From Rhodanobacter thiooxydans (GTDB lineage: Bacteria; Pseudomonadota; Gammaproteobacteria; Xanthomonadales; Rhodanobacteraceae), in NCBI RefSeq assembly GCF_030291135.1, contig NZ_CP127409.1, forward strand, positions 682,001 to 746,000: DNA of 64,000 bases, written 5' to 3'. The notes under the pieces were generated by a model. It was not told the origin of the DNA and made no database searches. It worked only from the letters and a program-made list of their open reading frames with translations. The number at the start of each line of letters is the position of its first letter. Position 1 is the first letter of the stretch. The translations under genes and the position numbers were made by a program. This document shows, piece after piece, positions 38,715 to 47,067 of this stretch.

Positions 38715-39811
38715 CGGTGTTCAACATCAAGCGCGTCGACCGGCTGGTGGCGATGAGCGTGCTCGGCTCGCTGCTGATGGTGTGGCTGGTGCTGACCGGC
38801 TTCGATGCGGTGACCCAGCTGTTGCGCCAGCTCGGCAACGTCGGCAAGCACGGTTACACGCTGAGCAATGCGGTGGCCTACGTGCTGGTGACGTTTCCGC
38901 GCCGCGCCTACGAGATGTTCGGCAACGCCGCGCTGATCGGCGGCCTGCTCGGCCTGGGCGGGCTGGCCGGCACCGGCGAGCTCACCGCGCTGCGCGCGGC
39001 CGGCATGTCGCGGCTGCGCATCGCCGGCTCCGCGGTGGGCGTGGTCGCGGTGCTGATCGTCGGTGTGGTGATCATGGGCGAGACGCTGGCACCGTGGGGC
39101 GACCAGCAGGCGCAGACGATGCAGACGCGGGCGAAGCCCGGCAACCTCGGCATGAGCACCAGCAGCGGTCTGTGGGCGCGCGACGGCAATGACGTGATCA
39201 ACGCCCGCGGCACCTCGCTGAAACTGCGCGATGGCGTCGGCACGGTGCAGCTCAGCGACGTGCGCGTGTTCACCTTCACCACTGACGGCAGGCTCGAGCG
39301 CTTCGTGTGGGCCAGGACTGCCGAGCACAACGGCCGGCAATGGGTGCTGCATGATGTCCGCGTCACCACGCTGGATGCGCAAGGCACCCATGCCAGCACC
39401 GCGGCCGCGCTGCCGTGGCCGTCCAGCCTCGATCCGCAGGTGCTGGCGCAATCGGTGATCCAGCCGCAATACCTTTCCATGCGCGACCTGCGCCGCAACA
39501 TGGACTATCTGCAAGGCAACGGCCAGAGTCCGGGCACGTACGCGGTGGCATTCTGGGGGCGTGCGCTGTATCCGCTCAACGTGCTGGTGCTGGTGCTGTG
39601 CGCAATGCCGTTCGCGTTCGGCTCGCTGCGCTCCGGCGGCCTGGGCAAGCGCATGTTCATCGGCATCCTGCTCGCGCTGGGCTGGTACTTCCTGCAGCAG
39701 GCGATGGTGAATTTCGGCACCGTGTACGGCATGCCGCCGCTGCTGGCGAACCTGCTGCCGGCGCTGATCCTGGTGACGGCGGCCTGGCTGTATTTCCGTC
39801 GGCGCGTCTGA
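38711..39811 (+). CDS. lptG: LPS export permease LptG
   Basis: LptG is the partner of LptF in the LPS exporter. The 366 residues have the same six-helix plus jellyroll layout. Family patterns are LRAAGMSRLRIAGSAV near residue 94 (coupling helix that contacts LptB), GETLAPWGDQQAQTMQ near 120, and the final helices FGSLRSGGLGKRMFIG near 300. Translation is coupled to lptF by an ATGA overlap. With lptD at 22-24.5 kb, three of the seven Lpt proteins are encoded in this window. Confidence 0.95.
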   Translation: MTVFNIKRVDRLVAMSVLGSLLMVWLVLTGFDAVTQLLRQLGNVGKHGYTLSNAVAYVLVTFPRRAYEMFGNAALIGGLLGLGGLAGTGELTALRAAGMSRLRIAGSAVGVVAVLIVGVVIMGETLAPWGDQQAQTMQTRAKPGNLGMSTSSGLWARDGNDVINARGTSLKLRDGVGTVQLSDVRVFTFTTDGRLERFVWARTAEHNGRQWVLHDVRVTTLDAQGTHASTAAALPWPSSLDPQVLAQSVIQPQYLSMRDLRRNMDYLQGNGQSPGTYAVAFWGRALYPLNVLVLVLCAMPFAFGSLRSGGLGKRMFIGILLALGWYFLQQAMVNFGTVYGMPPLLANLLPALILVTAAWLYFRRRV

Positions 39812-39894
39812 GCGCTTCGCGCCGGCACACATGCTTGCCCGGAACGCCCGATGCGGCCAAGCTGGCCTTCTTTGTCGACAGCAGGGGGTGAATC

Positions 39895-40888
<994 letters not shown>

Positions 40889-40914
<26 letters not shown>

Positions 40915-42187
40915 CCTTCGCCACGCTGCGCAAGTCTGCGGGGGCGGCGTCGAACTGGCGGATGAAGTCGCGCACCTGCGGGTAGACCGTCTCGCGCCAG
41001 CGGCGGCCGCTGAAGATGCCGTAATGGCCGGCGCCTTCGATCACCTTGTGTGCGCGGCGCTTGGCCGGGATGCTGCTGCACAGGTCGTGCGCGGCTTCGG
41101 TCTGGCCGAGGCCGGAGATGTCGTCCAGCTCACCCTCGATGGTGAGCAGGGCAGTGCGTTCAATCGCGGCGGGGTTCACCCGTTCGCCGGCCACGTCCCA
41201 CAGGTCGCGTGGCAGCAGGAACTGCTGGAACACCTTGTCGATCGTGTCGAGGTAGAACCTGGCCGGCATGTCCAGCACGGCGTTGTATTCGTCGTAGAAC
41301 TTGCGGTGCGATTCGGCGTCGTCGAGGTCGCCGCGCAGCAGGTCCTGGTAGAAATCCCAGTGCGAATTGAGGTGGCGGCCGGGGTTCATCGCGATGAACC
41401 CCGCGTGCTGCAGAAAGCCCGGATAGACCTCGCGGCCGTGGCCGGGGTAGTTCGGCGGCACGGTGTGGATCACGTTGCCCTTGAACCAGGACAGCGGCTG
41501 GGTAGTGGCCAGGTTGTTGACGCTGGTGGGACTGCAGCGCGGGTCGATCGGGCCGCCCATCATGGTCATGCTGCGCGGGGTGGCTTCGCCGCGTGCGGCC
41601 ATCAGCGACACTGCCGCCAGCACCGGCACGGTCGGCTGGCAGACCGAGATCACGTGCAGCGTGGATGCGCCGATGTGGCGGATGAACGCCTCGACGTAGG
41701 CAATGTAGTCGTCAAGTCCGAACGTGCCGGCCGCGGCTGGCACCATGCGTGCATCGACCCAGTCGGTGATGTAGACCTTGTGGTCGCGCAGCAGCGTGCG
41801 CACGGTGTCGCGCAGCAGCGTGGCGTGGTGGCCGGACAGCGGCGCCACCACCAGCACCACCGGATCGTTCTTCATCTTCTCGATGGTGGACGGATCGTCG
41901 CTGAAGCGCTTGAAGCGCTTCAGCTGGCAGAACGGCTTGTCCAGCGCGACCCGTTCGATCACCGCGATCTCGTGCTCGTGCGCAGTGGCGGTGTGGATGC
42001 CGAACTCGGGCTTCTCGTAATCCTTGCCGAGGCGATGCATCAGCTCGTAGCCGGCGGCCATCCGCTGCACGCCGGGCATCTGCGCGAACGGACTGCTGGT
42101 GCCGTTGAGCATGCGCGCGCTGGCCTGCGCGAAGTGGCTCAACGGGCCGAGGAACGAGCGTTGCCATTCGTGGATCTGATAGAGCAT
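40889..42187 (-). CDS. phaZ: Intracellular polyhydroxyalkanoate depolymerase (PhaZ type)
   Basis: This 432-residue protein closely follows the Ralstonia PhaZa1 family, which degrades native intracellular PHB granules with a catalytic cysteine. The N-terminus LYQIHEWQRSFLGPL, the nucleophile in ISVCQPTVPVL, the aspartate in EGELDDISG and the histidine in GHYGIFSGRRW are all visible. I chose the ATG at 42187, where the conserved N-terminus begins. The C-terminal basic tail (SRARKTR) is encoded in the 26-bp overlap with ltaE. No PHA synthase or phasin is in the window. Confidence 0.93.
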
Positions 42188-42277
42188 CGGAAGTGGGCGA
42201 GCCGGAGACGAAGGCGCCATCTTAGCGCTGTTTGATCGCTGCGTGTTGCGACGCCGCAATCGCGGTGCCCTGTCCAA

Positions 42278-43045
42278 TCAGTGACTTGGCGTTGCCACCG
42301 GACGGTAACGGCAGCGCAGCAACAGTTCGTCGACTCCGTCCGTATCGCCCAGACCCTCGCGCCATCGCAGCGGTTTCTGGAAGCGCAGGCCGAGCGGCAT
42401 GAACACCCGGTTGTACCACCACATCGCGCGCTCGCGCCGGTGGGTGAGGTACCACTGGCCGAGTCCGAGCAGGCGCGAGGACTTCGGCTGCATGCCGTAC
42501 ACCGCGCTGCGTTCGATGGTGAAACCGTGCCGCGCGAGCAGCGCCACGATCCGCTCCGGTTCGTAGCGGCGGCAGTGGCCGACGAAGTCGTCGAACGCGG
42601 TCCATGCCGTTGGATGCAGCGGCACCGACAGCAGCACGCTGGCGCCGGGTGCGGCCACGCGCGCCAGTTCGGCCAGCGCGCCATCGTCGTCGGCGACGTG
42701 TTCGAGGATGTCGAGCGCGCAAACCAGGTCGAAGCTGTCGTCGCCGCATGGCAGGGCGCCGATCATGCCGTGTACCGCGTTGGCGCCGCTTGCCTGCAGG
42801 CGACGCAGCGCGGCATGGCTCAGATCGACGAAGCAGGTGCCGTGCAACGGCAGCCGTGGGCGCAGGCCGGGTGCCACCTCCAGCCGGCGCGGTGCGGCGT
42901 CGGCCAGTTCGCGCAGCAGCGGCCACGTGTTGAAACGTTCCGGCCCGATCAGTTTCGACTCTGACCACAGCGATTCGTAGAAGCCGCGGTTGGCGCGGAT
43001 CAGTTCGGCGTTGCTGCGGCTTTCGGCAGGGTGCGATGCGGGCAT
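42278..43045 (-). CDS. SAM-dependent methyltransferase, class I
   Basis: This 255-residue protein has a class I methyltransferase core. Motif I reads LEVAPGLRPRLPL near residue 54 instead of the usual D-x-G-x-G-x-G; the acidic residue of motif II is in FVDLS; motif IV reads FDLVCALDILEHV near 105. A C-terminal helical part holds RERAMWWYNRVF. The substrate is unknown. The start is the ATG at 43045. It is downstream of the RDD gene on the same strand, but the six-hairpin array lies between them, so co-transcription may be limited. Confidence 0.8.
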   Translation of the reverse strand: MPASHPAESRSNAELIRANRGFYESLWSESKLIGPERFNTWPLLRELADAAPRRLEVAPGLRPRLPLHGTCFVDLSHAALRRLQASGANAVHGMIGALPCGDDSFDLVCALDILEHVADDDGALAELARVAAPGASVLLSVPLHPTAWTAFDDFVGHCRRYEPERIVALLARHGFTIERSAVYGMQPKSSRLLGLGQWYLTHRRERAMWWYNRVFMPLGLRFQKPLRWREGLGDTDGVDELLLRCRYRPVATPSH

Positions 43046-43065
43046 CGGCGGATTGAAGCGTGGAT

Positions 43066-43238
43066 GCGCTGAGCGAAGTGTGAAGCTCAGCGCTTGTGAA
43101 GAAAACCACTTCCTGTGGTTTTCTTCCGTCGCGAGTCCGGCACATGTCCGGACTCGCTCACGCGAATCAGGCACTTGCGTGCCCGATCCGCGCCCGGCCA
43201 TCCATGGCCGGGCTTCGAGGTTGAAAAATCACAACCTC
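43066..43238. repeat. Array of six consecutive hairpins
   Basis: Six stems fill this 173-base gap: GCGCTGAGC/GCTCAGCGC (43066-43074 with 43085-43093), a perfect 12-bp stem (43098-43109 with 43115-43126), GCGAGTCCGG/CCGGACTCGC (43131-43140 with 43148-43157), a 14-bp stem with two G-T pairs (43161-43174 with 43179-43192), GCCCGGCCA/TGGCCGGGC (43192-43200 with 43205-43213), and GAGGTTG/CAACCTC (43217-43223 with 43232-43238). Spacers are only 0-6 bases. The array lies between the stop of the RDD gene and the start of the methyltransferase gene, both on minus. It is not a standard terminator; I read it as a compound palindromic repeat or a structured RNA. Confidence 0.85.
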
Positions 43239-43742
43239 TCAGCCCAGCACGCGGATCTCGGTGCCGGCCGCGATGTCGTGCAGCGCGCGGCGGTGCGGGT
43301 CGAACAAAGCCACGGCGAACCAGCCGGCCCACACCGCCAGCAGCGTCCACAACGTCGCGCGCAATCCGGCCGCCGGCGCCAGCAGCAACAGCACCAGCGG
43401 CGCGGCGACCACCAGCACGCGGATCAGTGCCTGCTGCAGCGTAAGCGTGCCGCCGTCGTCGCGGGTGACCCGGATGCGCCACGGCCGCATGCCCAGCGTC
43501 TGCCCGCCGCGCCGCCACGAGCCGATGAAATACGCCGCCACCACCGCGCCCTGCAGCGCCTGGTACCACACCGGCACCACCGTCGTCGCGCCGGTGCGGA
43601 TCAGGTTGCCGCCGGTGGCCAGCTGGCACAGCAGCCCCACCACCATCACGATCGCCACCACGATCAGCAGGTCGTAGACCAGCGCCAGCAGGCGGCGCCA
43701 CAGCGGGCAGGGCGTGTCGGTGGTGGCAGGGTTCACGGGCAT
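43239..43742 (-). CDS. RDD-family membrane protein
   Basis: This 167-residue protein has the RDD domain: an N-terminal PLWRRLLALVYDLLIV with the Arg and the aspartate of the first helix, a second and third hydrophobic stretch, QTLGMRPWRIRV, and a C-terminal RALHDIAAGT. About four transmembrane segments are visible. Roles proposed for the family include ion or Na+/H+ exchange, but for most members nothing is established. I chose the ATG at 43742; the frame is open to 43775, but that would overlap the divergent xerD gene. Confidence 0.8.
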   Translation of the reverse strand: MPVNPATTDTPCPLWRRLLALVYDLLIVVAIVMVVGLLCQLATGGNLIRTGATTVVPVWYQALQGAVVAAYFIGSWRRGGQTLGMRPWRIRVTRDDGGTLTLQQALIRVLVVAAPLVLLLLAPAAGLRATLWTLLAVWAGWFAVALFDPHRRALHDIAAGTEIRVLG

Positions 43743-43792
43743 CGTGGCTCGGTCGCTTGCGTAGTGCGCGTGCAATGGCCAGCATCGTGCGC

Positions 43793-44710
43793 ATGAGGAA
43801 GGAAGAAAACCGCGCCAGTATCGCCGAAGCCGACCGGCTGGGCATCAACGCGTTTGTGGAACGGGTCTGGTCGGAGGACGGCCTGGCCGACCGCACGCTG
43901 GAGGCCTACCGCCGCGACCTGGAGGCGCTGGCGCGCTGGCTCGCGGCGCGTGGACGCACCCTGCACACGGCACGGCGCGAGGACATCTCCGCCTACCACG
44001 GCGCGCAGCCGGCGGCGGTGCGCTCGATCGCGCGGCGGCAGTCGGCGTTCCGCCGCTACTACGCGTTACTCGCCCGCAGCGAGCCGGGTTTCGCCGATCC
44101 GACCCTGCTGATCGAACGCCCGAAGCTGCCGCGCAGTCTGCCCAAGGCGCTGGCCGAACGCGAGATCGAAGGCCTGCTCGACGCGCCCGACACCAGCACC
44201 ACGCTGGGCCTGCGCGACCGCGCGATGCTGGAGCTGATGTACGCCTCCGGCCTGCGCGTGTCCGAACTGGTGGAGTTGCCGCTGGCCGCGCTGAATCCGC
44301 GCCAGGGCGTGCTGCGGGTCACCGGCAAGGGCGGCAAGGACCGGCTGGTGCCGGTCGGCGAGGAAGCACTGGCGCGCATCGGCGCCTACCTGGCCGAGGC
44401 GCGGCCGGCGCTGGCGAAAGGCCGCCAGCCGGCGGCGCTGTTCCTCAGCCAGCGCGGCGAAGGCATGACCCGGCAGATGTTCTGGACCCTGGTCAAGCGC
44501 TACGCGCTGAAAGTCGGCATCAACCCGAAACGCATCTCGCCGCACGTGCTGCGCCACTCCTTCGCCACCCACCTTCTCAACCACGGCGCCGACCTGCGCG
44601 CGCTGCAGATGCTGCTCGGCCACAGCTCGCTCAGCACTACACAGATCTACACGCTGGTGGCGAAAGAAGGCCTGAGGCGGCTGCATGCGCAGCATCATCC
44701 GCGGGGGTGA
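43793..44710 (+). CDS. xerD: Tyrosine recombinase XerD
   Basis: XerD works with XerC at dif to resolve chromosome dimers at the septum, under FtsK control. The 305 residues contain the N-terminal SAM-like domain (DGLADRTLEAYRRDLEALA) and the catalytic set: Arg in SGLRVSEL, Lys in TGKGGKDRL, HVLRHSF, LLGHSSL, and the nucleophile Tyr in STTQIYT. The end LRRLHAQHHPRG is typical of XerD rather than XerC. I chose the ATG at 43793 on length; ATG 43775 and TTG 43757 are alternatives, and none has a strong ribosome site. Confidence 0.93.
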   Translation: MRKEENRASIAEADRLGINAFVERVWSEDGLADRTLEAYRRDLEALARWLAARGRTLHTARREDISAYHGAQPAAVRSIARRQSAFRRYYALLARSEPGFADPTLLIERPKLPRSLPKALAEREIEGLLDAPDTSTTLGLRDRAMLELMYASGLRVSELVELPLAALNPRQGVLRVTGKGGKDRLVPVGEEALARIGAYLAEARPALAKGRQPAALFLSQRGEGMTRQMFWTLVKRYALKVGINPKRISPHVLRHSFATHLLNHGADLRALQMLLGHSSLSTTQIYTLVAKEGLRRLHAQHHPRG

Positions 44711-45213
44711 GTATGAGGATTAATCGAGTGAAAAAAATAGGTTACATTTTATTAGTCACGCTTTTACTCTTGACGGGAGTGTGCTCGGGGCAAGGAGTTG
44801 GTTCTCCGGTCGTTCGATTGACCTTGGTGCGATCTGGAAGTGATCTCGCTATCAAAATTGAAAACACCTCTGACGATTACGTGAGAATTAATAAAACACT
44901 TTCCATGGATCCGTTAGTTGGTGTTATTCATTTTGTGATCAGGGAAAGAGGTATCGAGAGAGAGCTCCAGAGCACAATTAATGCTGAGCCGCTAAGCGCA
45001 AATTCGTATCTTGATCTTCACCCAAGATGGTTTTACGGAGGGTCCTTCGACTTGAAGCTTATCCAGCATATGTATGGTGTGGTTGGTCCTTGCTACACTT
45101 TACAAGTTTACTACTTGGATCAGAATGCAAAAGAATTCATGGCATTTGATCAGAAGATCTCTTCGCTTCCAATAAAGATTTGCATTGGGCAGAATTCGAA
45201 TTCAAAAGGATAA
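44707..45213 (+). CDS. AT-rich orphan, predicted exported protein
   Basis: I do not recognise this 168-residue protein. It has an N-terminal signal-like stretch (KKIGYILLVTLLLLTGVCSG) and then a small, strand-rich domain with VRLTLVRSGSDLAIKIENTS and two later cysteines. The cysteine in LTGVCSG is not in a standard lipobox. Its DNA is plainly AT-rich (AAA, ATT, TTA codons) against GC-rich neighbours on both sides, a clear sign of recent transfer. Start choices are GTG 44707, overlapping the xerD stop, and ATG 44713. It lies between xerD and the convergent piuC. Confidence 0.7.
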   Translation: MSMRINRVKKIGYILLVTLLLLTGVCSGQGVGSPVVRLTLVRSGSDLAIKIENTSDDYVRINKTLSMDPLVGVIHFVIRERGIERELQSTINAEPLSANSYLDLHPRWFYGGSFDLKLIQHMYGVVGPCYTLQVYYLDQNAKEFMAFDQKISSLPIKICIGQNSNSKG

Positions 45214-45247
45214 AATAGCTTGGTTCTCTAATGTCACGACCCGTGAA

Positions 45248-45922
45248 TTACACCTCCGCCCACATGCGCAGCAGGTTCGCATGCGACTTGCTGATGGTGT
45301 CGAAGGTGGCGCTCTTGCCCTCGCGGCCGAAGATCTGCCGCTTGGCGTTGTCCAGGTCCCACAACAGCTCGCGCTTGCCAGCGTCGCGCACCTGGCTCTG
45401 CACCCAGATGATGGCGGCGTAACGTGCGCCCTGGGTGACCGGGGTGACGTGGTGCAGGGAGTTGGCCGGGTAGGCGATGGCGGAGCCGGCATCCAGCTTG
45501 AAGCCGTATTCCACGCCGTTGGTATCCACCACCAGGTCGCCGCCGGTGTAGCTGGTGGGGTCGGACAGGAACACCGTGATCGCCACGTCGGTGCGCACCG
45601 TGCTGCCCAGGCCGCCCATCACCGGGGCATCGACGTGCCGGCCGTATTGCATGCCGACGTCGTAACGGTTGAACAGGACCTGCGTCATCGCGGACGGCAG
45701 GATCGCCGCCTGCAGCATGGTGTTGCGCAGGAAGGCGCTGCGCACGATCTCCCGCAGCCGGGCCTGGCTTTCGGTGTTGATGTCGATCTGCAGGTTTTTC
45801 TTCACCTCGCGTGCCGACCAGCCGGCCGTGCTGGCGCCGTCGACGAACGGGGCGCCCTGGAGTTCGCTGCGTATCGTGCCGAGTTCCTCGGCGGTCAGTA
45901 CGTTGGGGGCGCAAATGATCAC
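45248..45922 (-). CDS. piuC: PKHD-type Fe(II)/2-oxoglutarate hydroxylase (PiuC family)
   Basis: This 224-residue protein matches the PiuC/YbiX family of 2-oxoglutarate dioxygenases linked to iron uptake. The iron ligands are visible: H and D in YGRHVDAP near residue 97, and the distal histidine in LHHVTPVTQGARYAA near 158, with an Arg for 2-oxoglutarate in that motif. Its usual neighbour, a TonB-dependent siderophore receptor, is not here. The substrate is unknown. It is divergent from dsbC and convergent with the AT-rich orphan. Confidence 0.9.
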   Translation of the reverse strand: MIICAPNVLTAEELGTIRSELQGAPFVDGASTAGWSAREVKKNLQIDINTESQARLREIVRSAFLRNTMLQAAILPSAMTQVLFNRYDVGMQYGRHVDAPVMGGLGSTVRTDVAITVFLSDPTSYTGGDLVVDTNGVEYGFKLDAGSAIAYPANSLHHVTPVTQGARYAAIIWVQSQVRDAGKRELLWDLDNAKRQIFGREGKSATFDTISKSHANLLRMWAEV

Positions 45923-46145
45923 GGGGATTCCGCCGGGCGATTCAGGTTGTCGGGAAAGGCCGCGTGCGGCCGGGCTGTACTGCCGGTCCGTTTCGGGCGG
46001 CGGTGTCGCGAAAATCTACCATCGAACCGGGGCGCCGATCATCGCTTTCTGCGGCATCGTGCACCCAATGGCGTTCAGCTGCCTGTGCGAGAATGCGTGT
46101 CTGCCACCGGCGAACGCGCCGGCCACGGATCGAACGAGGTTGGTG

Positions 46146-46919
46146 ATGTTGAAGAAATTGTTGCTGGCGCTGTGCATCGGCGGACTTTCCCTGGCTGCCT
46201 GTGCTGCCGAAAACGATGCGACGCCGGCCGCCAGCGCGGCGGTAACGCCGGCGGCTCAGCAGATGGTGCGGCAGGCGATCCACAGCCTGGCGGCGAACGT
46301 GCAGGTCGATTCGATCGAGCCGGCGCCGATGCCGGGCTTCTATCAGGTGATCGCCGCCGGCCAGTTGCTCTACGTCAGCACCGATGGCAAGTACGCGATG
46401 CATGGCGACGTGATCGACCTGAGCCGCAAGCAGAACATCAGCGACGCCGCCTGGGCGCGTTTCCGCAAGGCCGAGCTGGCCAAGGTGCCGGCGTCCGATC
46501 GCATCGTGTTCGCGCCGGCGAACCCGAAGTACACGGTGACCGTGTTCACCGACGTGAACTGCGGCTTCTGCCGCGCACTGCACGAGCACGTGGCCGCGTT
46601 CAACAAGGAAGGCATCGCGGTGGAGTACCTGGCGTGGCCGCGCGAAGGCCTGGTGACCACCGCCGGCCGGCCCACGCCGACCTACGCCGAGATGGCCTCG
46701 GTGTGGTGCGCCAAGGACCGCAAGGCCGCGTTCACCGCCGCGAAGGATGGCCGTGCGCCGGCGCCGGCGACCTGCACCAACCCGGTCAAGGACCAGTTCA
46801 ACCTGGGCGTGAAGCTGGGCGTCAGCGGCACCCCGACGATCTATGGGCCGGATGGGCGCGTGCTGGGTGGTTATGTGACCCCCGAGCAGCTGCTGCAGGC
46901 GCTGCAGCAGGGCGGCTGA
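46146..46919 (+). CDS. dsbC: Thiol:disulfide interchange protein DsbC
   Basis: DsbC is the periplasmic disulfide isomerase that corrects wrong disulfides; LptD, encoded upstream in this window, is a known DsbC-assisted substrate in E. coli. The 257 residues have an N-terminal dimerisation domain (about 35-90), a thioredoxin fold with the active site NCGFC near residue 138, and the cis-proline loop SGTPTIY near 230. A second cysteine pair is present (VWCAKD and ATCTNP). The signal peptide ends in LSLAAC, a good lipobox, so the protein may be a lipoprotein, which is unusual for DsbC. It starts at the ATG at 46146. Confidence 0.92.
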   Translation: MLKKLLLALCIGGLSLAACAAENDATPAASAAVTPAAQQMVRQAIHSLAANVQVDSIEPAPMPGFYQVIAAGQLLYVSTDGKYAMHGDVIDLSRKQNISDAAWARFRKAELAKVPASDRIVFAPANPKYTVTVFTDVNCGFCRALHEHVAAFNKEGIAVEYLAWPREGLVTTAGRPTPTYAEMASVWCAKDRKAAFTAAKDGRAPAPATCTNPVKDQFNLGVKLGVSGTPTIYGPDGRVLGGYVTPEQLLQALQQGG

Positions 46920-47029
46920 GCTTCGCCTCCCGCTCCTGCGACCGAAGAAAGCCCCTTGAGCGGCAAGGCTGGGAACGGAACGTAAGGGCGGGGCTCCGGC
47001 CTTGGCTTATGCCGTATTGCAGCATGGGT

Positions 47030-47035
47030 TAGAAT
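47030..47035 (+). promoter_or_regulatory. Candidate -10 box for purL
   Basis: TAGAAT matches the sigma-70 -10 consensus at five of six bases and lies 33 bases before the purL ATG. Transcription would start near 47042. The best -35-like stretch, TTGGCT at 47002-47007, is 22 bases away, too far for a standard promoter, so the -35 is uncertain. Confidence 0.35.
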
Positions 47036-47067
47036 AGGCGTTTTCCTCGCATAGCGCCGTTCCCCGC

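Noticed and set aside
43066-43238. Reading the hairpin array as a CRISPR
   Set aside because: The stems differ in sequence and there are no equal repeats with spacers of constant length; no cas gene is present.
44707-45213. AT-rich gene as part of an integron or prophage
   Set aside because: The recombinase beside it is the housekeeping XerD, and no attachment site, integrase or phage gene is visible.
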